NCBI GenBank assembly: GCA_902800305.1
Contig: CADCDP010000015.1
Coordinates: forward strand, 1 to 64,000
From: an uncultured Bacteroidales bacterium
GTDB lineage: Bacteria; Bacteroidota; Bacteroidia; Bacteroidales; Bacteroidaceae
Length of the DNA stretch: 64,000 nucleotides
Direction: 5' to 3'
Numbering within the stretch: position 1 is the first letter of the stretch; every line of letters begins with the position of its first letter. The position numbers and the translations under genes were made by a program. Shown here piece after piece: positions 9,938-20,571 of this stretch. A model generated the notes under the pieces. The model had not been told where the DNA came from. It searched no databases and worked only from the letters and a program-made list of their open reading frames with translations.

Positions 9938-11614
9938 CTATTTCAAACGATTATTACGTTTTGTTAAAGCGTTGTTGTAGGCTTCGTAATAATAGACGAT
10001 AAAGTGTTTCCACAAAGCCTTTTCCGCCACTTTCTCCGCATTCTTTCGGGCTGCATTGACACCTTTCTTGTCCATCTGGGAGAACTTTAAGATGGTATCG
10101 CGAATGGTGTCGCTCACTTCATCGAAATTGTAATCGGAGCGATGAATGGTCTTTACACCATCCTCAATCTCACTTGTCCCTCCCTTCAGGCTGTTTGCCC
10201 AAAGGCCAAAACCTGCCAAATCGGTAGTGATGCAGGGCACATGGAATGCGACAGACTCCGTGGGGGTATAGCCCCAAGGCTCATAGTAGGAAGGGAACAC
10301 GGTGAGGTCGTTGCCAATCAACAGGTCATAATAGTGCTGATTGAAAATGCCATCCGCACCATCCAGATAACAAGGTACAAATATAATCTTTACCTTGTCT
10401 TCCGGGCGATTATGAATGTCAAGCCAGCCTAATTGCCCCATCACCTTGTCACCATCTTGTTCGTGGAGAACATGGGTGATACGAGGGTCACCGATGGGTC
10501 CTGCTTCTATCGGGTCGTACTTCTTTTTGGATAATGCGGCCTTCAAATCCTCGCGAGCCTCCTTCATCCATGCTGGCACCATGACAAAGGCCAAGACATC
10601 CTTTTCCAATCGGCTATCCCAGCGAAGACGATTCAATGCGTCAATATAGACATTGATGCCCTTGTTCTGATACTCGTAGCGTCCACCTGTACTAACAATG
10701 AGGGTGTCATCGTCCAGCTGTGTGCCCATCAAGGTGTTGGCCACCTTCAACAAGTTTTTGCGAGCTGTTTTACGCGCTTCATTAAACTTAGTTGCTGGTG
10801 AAGGAACAAAGTCATTCTCAAAACCGTTCATCAGGATGACATCAGCAGGTTTATCGAGCAGTTCGGCACATTCTTTCCCTGTAATCTCACTCACTGTCGT
10901 AAAACAATCGACATTCCATGCCGCTTGCTTTTCCACGGAATGTTTTGCCTCCACATTCAACTCCGATGCCATCTGGTCGCCATTGTAGGCAGACAAATAG
11001 TCGTACAGAGGCTTGTTGTTCCCTGCGATAGAACGTCCAACCGTTGTTGCATGAGTCGTGAAGAGGGTTGCAACCTCTGGCACATACTTCTTCACATACA
11101 ATGCAGCCAAGCAGGTTTGCCACTCATGGGCTTGGAAAATCACATTATCCTCCTGAGTCAAGCCAAAATAATTATAATAGCTTTCAACCACTTTACCTGC
11201 CGCCCACGAGAACATAAGGCTTTCGTCGTAATCGCCATACGCATTCAACGAATTTACCTGATAGTTCTCCCATGCCCAAGCAAAGATGTCGTTTTTCTTC
11301 TCAAAAAAGGGCTTGAAATCGACTAATATAGCTATCGGTTCGCCTGGCACTTGCCATCGGCCGATACGGAAGGACACACCATCATATTGCAACGCACTCT
11401 TACGCCATTTGGCCAACAAAGTCTTGCTTTCCTTAAACAAAGGATTCTTTTTGCCTTCCCAAAAATCGGGACCAATAAAGAACACCTTATCCGTAAGCTT
11501 TTCCTGAAGTGTCTTTGCACGCGTGGACAATACTGTATATATACCCCCCACCTTGTTGCAAACTTCCCAACTTGATTCGAAAATGTAATGTGGTTCCTGT
11601 ACTTTTTTAGCCAT
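9938..11614 (-). CDS. Glycogen synthase, GT3 (eukaryotic-like) family
   Basis: Extends alpha-1,4-glucan from a nucleotide sugar. The N-terminus reads YIFESSWEVCNKVGGIYTVLSTRA, diagnostic of the GT3 family typical of fungi and animals and found in Bacteroidetes, and unlike GT5 bacterial GlgA. Further family blocks include HEWQTCLAALY, TTHATTVGRSIAGN, and the C-terminal FPSYYEPWGYTPTE with the E-x7-E-type acceptor site. I chose MAKKVQEP at 11614 (558 residues) over the ATG three codons upstream because the latter adds only MTF; both are possible. The Bacteroidetes enzyme lacks the long regulatory tails of the eukaryotic proteins. First gene of the pair with glgP. Confidence 0.93.
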   Translation of the reverse strand: MAKKVQEPHYIFESSWEVCNKVGGIYTVLSTRAKTLQEKLTDKVFFIGPDFWEGKKNPLFKESKTLLAKWRKSALQYDGVSFRIGRWQVPGEPIAILVDFKPFFEKKNDIFAWAWENYQVNSLNAYGDYDESLMFSWAAGKVVESYYNYFGLTQEDNVIFQAHEWQTCLAALYVKKYVPEVATLFTTHATTVGRSIAGNNKPLYDYLSAYNGDQMASELNVEAKHSVEKQAAWNVDCFTTVSEITGKECAELLDKPADVILMNGFENDFVPSPATKFNEARKTARKNLLKVANTLMGTQLDDDTLIVSTGGRYEYQNKGINVYIDALNRLRWDSRLEKDVLAFVMVPAWMKEAREDLKAALSKKKYDPIEAGPIGDPRITHVLHEQDGDKVMGQLGWLDIHNRPEDKVKIIFVPCYLDGADGIFNQHYYDLLIGNDLTVFPSYYEPWGYTPTESVAFHVPCITTDLAGFGLWANSLKGGTSEIEDGVKTIHRSDYNFDEVSDTIRDTILKFSQMDKKGVNAARKNAEKVAEKALWKHFIVYYYEAYNNALTKRNNRLK

Positions 11615-11659
11615 AAAAGTCAATAGAGAATAACTTTACCTTAAAAATGAATTCGGCTG

Positions 11660-11667
11660 CAAAGGTA
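11660..11667 (-). promoter_or_regulatory. -7 element for glycogen synthase operon
   Basis: TACCTTTG on the minus strand matches TAnnTTTG, 46 nt upstream of the synthase start. No good -33 TTG is visible at the expected distance. Confidence 0.45.
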
Positions 11668-11761
11668 CTGATTTTTTTCATTTTAATAAATTTTTAGAAT
11701 AAAAAATACATTTCCACCTCAGAAAAAAGACATAAACGACACATTTTGAGTATTCGGAGTG

Positions 11762-13889
<2,128 letters not shown>

Positions 13890-13920
13890 TTCACTTTTCC
13901 CCTCTCTTCACTTAAAGGAA

Positions 13921-14958
13921 TTAGATGAGTGGCATACCCGCTTTGGCACATTCTTGGCGCATTTCTTCTGGCCAAATAGATGCCTGTATTTCACCAACGT
14001 GAGCTTTGTGAAGGAGCACCATGCAGAGACGGCTTTGACCAATTCCGCCACCTATAGAAAGAGGAATTTCGTCATTCATTAACTTTTTGTGGAAGAAAAG
14101 GTTAAGACGTTCCATCTTATTCTCAAGTTCAAGTTGTCTGAGCAGGGCTTCCTTGTCCACACGAATACCCATAGAACTGAGTTCGATGCTGCGACCAAGG
14201 ATAGGATACCAAATTAAAATATCACCGTTCAATCCCTTGTATCCATCATCGTTCGGAGTGCTCCAGTCATCATAATCGGGGGCACGACCATCGTGCTTCT
14301 TTCCGTCGGAAAGTTTGCCGCCGATGCCCATGATGAAGACAGCTCCATACTTTTTACAGATAGCATCCTCACGCTGTTTGGGGGTCATATCGGGATACAT
14401 CTGCAACAGTTCCTCGGAATGAATAAAGTGTATGTCTTCAGGAAGGAAAGGCTTGATTTGGGGATAAGACTCGCACACCAGATACTCCGTGCGGATGATG
14501 GCACTATAAATGTCCTGCACAATTTTCTTCAGGAAAGCCAAATTGCGGTCTTCTTTGCGGATAGTGCGGCACCAATCCCACTGGTCAACATAGAGTGAGT
14601 GGGTATTGTCCAACTCCTCGTCACCACGAATAGCGTTCATGTCGGTGTAAAGCCCATAACCTGGCTGAATACCATATTCACCCAACATCAGACGCTTCCA
14701 TTTGGCGAGAGAATGCACCACTTCAGCTACCTGCTCGCCCATGTCGGCAATGGGGAAAGACACAGGACGCTCCACACCGTTTAGGTCGTCATTGATGCCC
14801 AATCCACGCAACACAAACAGCGGAGCCGTGACACGGCGCAAACGAAGAGCCGTGGAGAGATTCGCCTGAAAGAAATCTTTTATCTGTTTGATTCCTAATT
14901 CTGTTTGAGTAGGGTCGAGAAGCTGCTTATAGCCCTCCACCTTGATTAACTTACTCAT
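13921..14958 (-). CDS. asnA: Aspartate-ammonia ligase AsnA
   Basis: Makes asparagine from aspartate, ammonia and ATP. The 345-residue sequence has the class II synthetase-like fold and family blocks: VTAPLFVLRGLGINDDLNG, LYVDQWDWCRTI, and the C-terminal SIGGGIGQSRLCMVLLHKAHVGEIQ. The ATG at 14958 (MSKLIKVEGYKQLL) gives a length close to E. coli AsnA (330); an upstream in-frame ATG at 15129 would add 57 hydrophobic, unrelated residues and would lie upstream of the candidate promoter. Divergent from lon. Confidence 0.95.
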   Translation of the reverse strand: MSKLIKVEGYKQLLDPTQTELGIKQIKDFFQANLSTALRLRRVTAPLFVLRGLGINDDLNGVERPVSFPIADMGEQVAEVVHSLAKWKRLMLGEYGIQPGYGLYTDMNAIRGDEELDNTHSLYVDQWDWCRTIRKEDRNLAFLKKIVQDIYSAIIRTEYLVCESYPQIKPFLPEDIHFIHSEELLQMYPDMTPKQREDAICKKYGAVFIMGIGGKLSDGKKHDGRAPDYDDWSTPNDDGYKGLNGDILIWYPILGRSIELSSMGIRVDKEALLRQLELENKMERLNLFFHKKLMNDEIPLSIGGGIGQSRLCMVLLHKAHVGEIQASIWPEEMRQECAKAGMPLI

Positions 14959-15032
14959 ATTTGGTTTTATTTTGTCAACTTCACTCAGTAAAAACCTTCC
15001 GCATTGACGTATATCAAAGCGGAAAAGCGGTG

Positions 15033-15040
15033 CAAAGGTA
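15033..15040 (-). promoter_or_regulatory. -7 element for asnA
   Basis: TACCTTTG on the minus strand, 75 nt upstream of the asnA ATG; TTTG at 15066-15063 lies about 22 nt further upstream as a possible -33 element. Confidence 0.5.
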
Positions 15041-15268
15041 CAACTTATTTTCAAAACAATCACAAAAAATCGCAAAAATAATTGCAAAATGAAAGAAAAA
15101 CGCTTTATTTTTCTTACACTATTACACAAATCGGGGAAATTCTTTGACTATAATGATATTTTGCAGACCTTTCTACGCTCGTCAGTTATTTTGCAAATAC
15201 GAGCAATCCCCTTGAGAGGAATGCCGTACAAGCCTATTTCACCAAAGAAACAACCTTCAAAACGGTAT

Positions 15269-15365
15269 GCTCGTCACCTTCTCATCGCACCCGTCGGGTG
15301 CGGCACGTCGTACCCGACGGGTACGGCACATCGAACCCGACGGGTGCGATTTACAGGTGACGAGC
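15269..15365. repeat. Triple-palindrome element, copy 1
   Basis: A 67-bp core (15284-15350) begins ATCGCACCCGTCGGGT and ends with its exact complement ACCCGACGGGTGCGAT; a third ACCCGACGGGT palindrome lies in the middle. Outside the core, GCTCGTCACCT (15269-15279) and AGGTGACGAGC (15355-15365) form a second pair of inverted repeats. This is the most symmetrical of three copies in the window. Translation across it yields Arg-rich pseudo-peptides (TRRVRC...PTGA) that should not be taken for genes. Confidence 0.85.
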
Positions 15366-15540
15366 GCACCACTTTATACATAACCCGTTCAAGAAAGAAG
15401 TAATATAAGGCTACCCGATGAAGGGAGCAGGAACAAATGTCACAGGGGATGTTTCGGAAAGAAGGTGACCAATCAAGCAATCTTTCCGCTTTTTTATAAT
15501 GTTTCACATTTTTAATAATAATAAAGTGAAAAAAAATTCG

Positions 15541-15548
15541 TAACTTTG
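15541..15548 (+). promoter_or_regulatory. -7 element for lon
   Basis: TAACTTTG, a perfect TAnnTTTG match, 53 nt upstream of the lon ATG. The -33 position is A/T-rich without a clear TTG. I see no heat-shock-specific operator. Confidence 0.55.
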
Positions 15549-15601
15549 CAGCCGTTTTGTATATAATTCCGAGTTAAAGAGACAAACAGACCCTACGCAC
15601 A

Positions 15602-18022
15602 ATGATAGATTTCAATTTAGACGACATAATCGAAGACACCCAAGTGGAAAGCAAAATTAGTTTCATCACCAGCATTGACAATACAACAAAGGACAACATC
15701 GAGCAGGAAATCTCACCGGAGAACTTCATCCCCATCCTGCCGCTGAGGGGCATTATGCTCTTTCCAGAGACGATGGTGCCCATCTCAATAGGCAGGGACT
15801 CGTCGTTCAAACTACTGAAGGATGCACAGAAACATGACGCACCCATCGCCGTGTTCAGCCAAGTGGATGACTCGACCGACGACCCCGACTTCGATCAGCT
15901 CTACCACACAGGCGTGGTGGGGAAGGTTCAGAAAATCATCAAACTGCCCGATGGCAACCGCACAGCACTCATTCAGGGCTACAACCGCATCCGTCTCATA
16001 GAGTTGGGATGGAATGGCACCTACAACATTGGGCGTGTGGAGAACAATCCCGAGGAGATGCCTGCACGTGGTGACCGCGAGTTCATCGCTGTGACCGACG
16101 CTTGTCGCGAAACCGCCATCAAGCTGATGCGCACGAGCGAGGTGACGCTGGGTTCGGCCTTTGCGCTGAACAACATCACCGACCGCACCTTTGCCATCAA
16201 CTTCATTTGTGCCAATCTCAACATCACCAACAAGGAACGTATCATGCTGTTGGAACAGAACAGCCTTTACGACCGTGCCTTCCGTCTATTGAGCATTTTG
16301 CAGCGCGAATACCAATATGTGTCCTTGAAAATCGACCTCCAGATGCGCACCCGCGAGGAACTGGACAAGCAGCATAAGGAGTATTTCCTGCGTCAAGAGA
16401 TGGAAACCATCCAGGAGCAACTGGGCGAGAAGAGCGAGGACGAAATTCAGGAAATGCGTGAGGCTGGGAAGAAGAAAAAGTGGAACGAAGCAACAGCTAA
16501 GGTATTTAACGACACACTGGACAAGATGTCGCACATGAGCAGCCATTCGCCTGACTACCAGACGGAATACACTTATGCGCAAACCATGCTCGAATTGCCT
16601 TGGGGAGAATATACAAAAGATAACCTCAATCTGGCTAACGCTGAACGTGTGCTGAACCGTGACCACTATGGAATGGAGAAGGTGAAGGAGCGCATTGTGG
16701 AGCATCTGGCCGTACTGAAAATGAGAGGCGACTTCAAAAGCCCCATCATCTGTCTGTACGGGCCTCCAGGTGTAGGCAAGACTTCGTTGGGCAAGAGCAT
16801 AGCTAAGGCAATGAAGCGGAAGTATGTGCGGATGTCGCTGGGTGGATTGCATGATGAGGCAGAAATCCGAGGTCATCGTCGCACATACGTGGGTGCAATG
16901 GCTGGCCAAATCATCAAGAACATCAAGAAGGCAGGTAGCAGCAACCCTGTTTTTATCCTTGACGAGATAGACAAGGTGACACAGAACGCCAACCACGGCG
17001 ACCCAGCCTCTGCCTTGCTCGAGGTACTCGACCCCGAGCAGAATGTGGCTTTCCACGACAACTATTTAGATACTGACTACGACCTCTCAAAGGTGATGTT
17101 CATCGCTACGGCTAACAACATCTCAACCATCCCTGCCCCATTGCTCGACCGTATGGAGCTGATTGAAGTGAGCGGGTATCTGACAGAGGAGAAGATAGAG
17201 ATTGCCAAACGCCATCTTGTGCCGAAGGAATTGGACAACTTGGGCATGAAGGACACGGGCGTGAAGATTTCAAAACCTGCCATCGAAAAGATTATCGAGG
17301 ATTACACTCGTGAATCTGGAGTACGCGACCTTGACAAGAAAATCAATAAGGTGCTTCGCAAGGTGACACTCAAGTACGCCAAAGACGGTGTGCTGCCCGA
17401 AGGCGAACTGAAAGTGGAGGACATCAAGGAATATCTGGGCACAGAGCCATACAGTCGCGACAAATATCAAGGCAACGACTACTTTGGTGTGGTGACAGGT
17501 TTGGCGTGGACAAGCGTGGGCGGCGAAATCCTCTTCATCGAAACCTCCATCGACAAGGGCAAGGGCGGAAAGCTCGGCCTGACAGGTAATCTAGGCGACG
17601 TGATGAAGGAGTCAGCCACCATTGCTTTGCAGTATCTGAAAGAACATTGCGACCTCCTCGGCGTGGATTCAGAGTTCTTTGAGAAGCATAACATCCACAT
17701 CCATGTGCCCGAAGGTGCCACACCGAAAGATGGACCATCTGCAGGTATCACTATCGCCACCTCGCTGGCCAGCGCCATCACCAAGCGCAAGGTGAGGAAG
17801 AACATTGCCATGACGGGTGAAATCACCCTGCGCGGCAAAGTGCTCCCCGTGGGTGGCATCAAAGAGAAAATTCTGGCAGCCAAACGTGCCGGCATCACCG
17901 ACATCCTTATCTGTGAGGAAAACCGCAAGAATATCGAGGAAATCCCCGAGAAGTACGTGAAAGGCGTAACTTTCCACTATGTGGAAAACGTGAAGGACGT
18001 GCTAGACTTTGCGCTGCTATAA
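15602..18022 (+). CDS. lon: ATP-dependent protease Lon
   Basis: Cytosolic homohexameric protease for misfolded and regulatory proteins. The 806 residues comprise an N-terminal LON substrate-binding domain (about 35-250, ILPLRGIMLFPETMVPI), a coiled helical linker, an AAA+ module with Walker A GPPGVGKTS near residue 387 and Walker B VFILDEIDK, and the C-terminal protease. The catalytic dyad is visible: Ser713 in DGPSAGIT and Lys756 in GGIKEKILAAK, with the 43-residue spacing seen in E. coli Lon. The acidic 30-residue N-terminal extension precedes the LON domain. tgt follows after 75 bp. Confidence 0.97.
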   Translation: MIDFNLDDIIEDTQVESKISFITSIDNTTKDNIEQEISPENFIPILPLRGIMLFPETMVPISIGRDSSFKLLKDAQKHDAPIAVFSQVDDSTDDPDFDQLYHTGVVGKVQKIIKLPDGNRTALIQGYNRIRLIELGWNGTYNIGRVENNPEEMPARGDREFIAVTDACRETAIKLMRTSEVTLGSAFALNNITDRTFAINFICANLNITNKERIMLLEQNSLYDRAFRLLSILQREYQYVSLKIDLQMRTREELDKQHKEYFLRQEMETIQEQLGEKSEDEIQEMREAGKKKKWNEATAKVFNDTLDKMSHMSSHSPDYQTEYTYAQTMLELPWGEYTKDNLNLANAERVLNRDHYGMEKVKERIVEHLAVLKMRGDFKSPIICLYGPPGVGKTSLGKSIAKAMKRKYVRMSLGGLHDEAEIRGHRRTYVGAMAGQIIKNIKKAGSSNPVFILDEIDKVTQNANHGDPASALLEVLDPEQNVAFHDNYLDTDYDLSKVMFIATANNISTIPAPLLDRMELIEVSGYLTEEKIEIAKRHLVPKELDNLGMKDTGVKISKPAIEKIIEDYTRESGVRDLDKKINKVLRKVTLKYAKDGVLPEGELKVEDIKEYLGTEPYSRDKYQGNDYFGVVTGLAWTSVGGEILFIETSIDKGKGGKLGLTGNLGDVMKESATIALQYLKEHCDLLGVDSEFFEKHNIHIHVPEGATPKDGPSAGITIATSLASAITKRKVRKNIAMTGEITLRGKVLPVGGIKEKILAAKRAGITDILICEENRKNIEEIPEKYVKGVTFHYVENVKDVLDFALL

Positions 18023-18097
18023 AAAGCCTAGAATAACCTGGAAAATTCTAGAATATCTAGATAATCCTAGAAAATCTAGAAACCCTAAAAAAGAAAA
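18023..18097. repeat. Iterated CTAGAAAATC-type spacer between lon and tgt
   Basis: Almost the whole spacer is made of about seven 9-10 nt units resembling TCTAGAAAAT (CCTAGAATA, ACCTGGAAAA, TTCTAGAATA, TCTAGATAA, TCCTAGAAAA and so on). Because TCTAGA is self-complementary, many alternative stems can form. It could separate expression of lon and tgt or be a simple duplication product. Confidence 0.65.
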
Positions 18098-19228
18098 ATG
18101 ACATTCACCCTCCAACATAACGACCCCAAGACCAACGCTCGTGCTGGCCTCATCCACACCGACCACGGCGACATAGAGACACCCATCTTCATGCCCGTGG
18201 GCACACAAGCAACGGTGAAGGCGGTGCATCTGCACGAACTGAAAGATGATGTGAAGGCTCAAATCATCTTGGGGAACACCTACCATCTCTATCTCCGACC
18301 AGGACTCGAAGTGCTGGAAGCGGCAGGAGGACTGCACAAGTTTAACGGGTTTGACCGTCCGATGCTGACTGATAGCGGAGGTTTTCAAGTGTTCTCGTTA
18401 GCAGGCATCCGCAAAATCAAGGAAGAAGGTGTGGAGTTTCGGAGCCACATCGACGGTAGCAAGCATTTCTTCACGCCTGAAGGTGTGATGGATATTGAAC
18501 GTGCCATCGGTGCCGACATCGTGATGGCATTCGACGAATGTCCTCCAGGTACGAGCGACTATGAATATTCGAAGAAGTCGCTGGCGCTGACGGAACGATG
18601 GCTTGACCGTTGCATCCAACGGTTCAACGAAACTGAACCGAAATACGGCTATCAACAGAGCCTCTTCCCCATCGTGCAGGGATGTACCTACAAAGATTTG
18701 CGTACACGTGCCGCTGAGAATGTGGCAGCAAAGGGGGCTGACGGCAATGCCATTGGCGGCTTGGCTGTGGGCGAACCAACGGAAGTGATGTATGAAATGA
18801 TTGAAGTGGTGAACGCCATCCTCCCTACAGACAAACCACGCTACTTGATGGGGGTGGGTACTCCTATCAACATTCTGGAAGGCATCGAGAGAGGTGTGGA
18901 TATGTTCGACTGTGTGATGCCTACACGTAACGGTCGCAACGCACAAATTTTCACTCGACATGGTACCATCAACTTGCGCAATAAGAAGTGGGACTTCGAT
19001 TTCTCACCCCTCGACCCCGAAGGAACATCATACGTGGATACGATGTACACGAAGGCATACGTCCACCACCTTTTCAAAGCACAAGAACTGCTGGCCTTGC
19101 AAATTGCGTCTATCCATAACCTCGCTTTCTACCTTTGGCTGGTGGGCGAAGCACGGCAACACATTATGGCTGGCGATTTCAGCGTATGGAAGGCAAAGAT
19201 GGTGGATGAACTCGGACGAAGGGTGTAA
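18098..19228 (+). CDS. tgt: tRNA-guanine transglycosylase Tgt, zinc cysteines replaced
   Basis: Exchanges guanine-34 for a queuine precursor in GUN-anticodon tRNAs. The 376-residue TIM barrel carries the catalytic motifs: MLTDSGGFQVFSL and the nucleophile region MFDCVMPTRNGRNAQIF. Bacterial Tgt normally has a structural zinc site, Cys-x-Cys-x2-Cys plus His, in a segment reading PLDPECDCYTC in E. coli. Here the same segment reads PLDPEGTSYVDT: the three cysteines are Gly309, Ser311 and Asp314, while the histidine in SIHNL is kept. The enzyme therefore probably does without this zinc or uses other ligands. Overall identity to Tgt is otherwise plain. Confidence 0.95.
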   Translation: MTFTLQHNDPKTNARAGLIHTDHGDIETPIFMPVGTQATVKAVHLHELKDDVKAQIILGNTYHLYLRPGLEVLEAAGGLHKFNGFDRPMLTDSGGFQVFSLAGIRKIKEEGVEFRSHIDGSKHFFTPEGVMDIERAIGADIVMAFDECPPGTSDYEYSKKSLALTERWLDRCIQRFNETEPKYGYQQSLFPIVQGCTYKDLRTRAAENVAAKGADGNAIGGLAVGEPTEVMYEMIEVVNAILPTDKPRYLMGVGTPINILEGIERGVDMFDCVMPTRNGRNAQIFTRHGTINLRNKKWDFDFSPLDPEGTSYVDTMYTKAYVHHLFKAQELLALQIASIHNLAFYLWLVGEARQHIMAGDFSVWKAKMVDELGRRV

Positions 19229-19270
19229 TTACACATTATTTATATATATAAGGCAAAAAGATTAGGAAGA

Positions 19271-20530
19271 TTGGTTACCTTTGAAGAAGTAAACGGAAAA
19301 TTGGTTCCACGCGGAAGCGAAGAGGACATCAAGGCTTATCTTGACTACAAGAAAGGGCAAGCATCTCGCAAGAGACGGCGTTCCCTTCGGGATAGGGCAA
19401 GCAGGAAGTCGTATGCCTTCAACTGGCTGGCTAAACACACTCCACTATCTCGCCTCGACCGCTACATCATCGGGAAGTTTCTCGGCACATACTTCTTTTC
19501 CATCGTGTTGATTATCAGCATTGCTGTTGTCTTTGACTTCAATGAGAACATCGACAAATTCCTCCAGCATGATGCACCCGTGAAGGAAATCATGTTTGAC
19601 TACTACCTGAACTTTATTCCCTTCTATTCCAATCTGTTCAGCCAGCTGTTTGTCTTCATTGCGGTTATCTTCTTCACCACCAAACTGGCAGAGAACTCAG
19701 AAATCATCGCTATGTTGTCAACCGGCACCAGCTTTGGGCGTATTGTACGTCCCTACATGATTTCTGCAGCCATCATCGCCTTGCTCAACTACGGGTTGGG
19801 AGCCTACATCATCCCGAAAGGCAATGTGAAACGTGTGAAATTTGAGAACAAATACAAAAACCGAGGCAGGCAAGACTTCAATACCAACGTACAGATGGAG
19901 GTAGATACTGGTGTCATCGCCTATTTCGGACGCTATGAGGACAGCCAGAAAATGGCCTACGAATTTACGTTGGACAAATTCGAAAACAAGAAATTGGTCA
20001 AGCATCTGCAAGCTATGACCATCCAGTATGACACCTTGTCATACGAACCCTACCACTGGGTCATCACCAACTATCAGACACGCAACTTGCAAGGACTTAG
20101 AGAAATCATCCAAAGTGGCAGCAAACTTGACACCATCATTAAGATTACACCACAGGACTTGCTCGTTTCACGAGATATGGAAATGACGCTGACCACTCCT
20201 GAGTTGAAGACCTATATCGAACGACAAAAAGCCAGAGGGTTCGCCAACATCCAACAATTCGAAGTAGAATATTGGAAACGTGGTGCCACCTCATTCGCCA
20301 CCTTCATCCTCACCATCATCGGAGTGTCCATCTCCGCCCGAAAGAGGAAGAACGGTATGGGTATTGCATTGGGTATCGGTTTGGCGCTCATTCTGACCTA
20401 CATCATGTTCCAAACCGTTGTGTCCAGCCTTGCTGTCAATGCCAACTTCCCTGCCATGATAGCAGTTTGGATTCCCAATGCCGTGTTTGCCTTCGTGGCA
20501 CTTTACTACTATAAAAAAGCACCCAGATAG
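19271..20530 (+). CDS. LptF/LptG-family permease (YjgP/YjgQ)
   Basis: Inner-membrane subunit of the lipopolysaccharide exporter that lifts LPS to the periplasmic bridge. The 419 residues include an N-terminal helix (RYIIGKFLGTYFFSIVLIISIAVVF), two more early membrane segments, a periplasmic beta-jellyroll (about 175-310) and three C-terminal membrane helices. The open frame has no ATG or GTG before the first membrane helix; a TTG at 19271 is the likely start and yields an unusual 55-residue cytoplasmic extension rich in Arg/Lys (QASRKRRRSLRDRASRKSY). Whether this is LptF or LptG cannot be told. LptC is encoded 4 kb downstream. Confidence 0.85.
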   Translation: MVTFEEVNGKLVPRGSEEDIKAYLDYKKGQASRKRRRSLRDRASRKSYAFNWLAKHTPLSRLDRYIIGKFLGTYFFSIVLIISIAVVFDFNENIDKFLQHDAPVKEIMFDYYLNFIPFYSNLFSQLFVFIAVIFFTTKLAENSEIIAMLSTGTSFGRIVRPYMISAAIIALLNYGLGAYIIPKGNVKRVKFENKYKNRGRQDFNTNVQMEVDTGVIAYFGRYEDSQKMAYEFTLDKFENKKLVKHLQAMTIQYDTLSYEPYHWVITNYQTRNLQGLREIIQSGSKLDTIIKITPQDLLVSRDMEMTLTTPELKTYIERQKARGFANIQQFEVEYWKRGATSFATFILTIIGVSISARKRKNGMGIALGIGLALILTYIMFQTVVSSLAVNANFPAMIAVWIPNAVFAFVALYYYKKAPR

Positions 20531-20571
20531 AAATAGAACAAATTCATAACCCCATAAAAAACAAACATTCT

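Larger units (their letters stand above)
14959..15601. other. 643-bp divergent intergenic region asnA-lon
   Basis: Holds the asnA -7 element, a candidate rightward promoter around 15160-15193 with no gene after it (TTTG at 15160-15163 and TTATTTTG at 15186-15193), copy 1 of the triple-palindrome element (15269-15365), and the lon -7 element. No convincing coding sequence: the open frames across the palindromes are by-products of the repeat. Confidence 0.6.

Noticed and set aside
15274..15507. Arg-rich ORFs across the triple-palindrome elements (also near 30435-30872 and 52964-53362)
   Set aside because: The peptides (TRRVR...PTGA) come from translating the palindromes in several frames and both strands; not genes.
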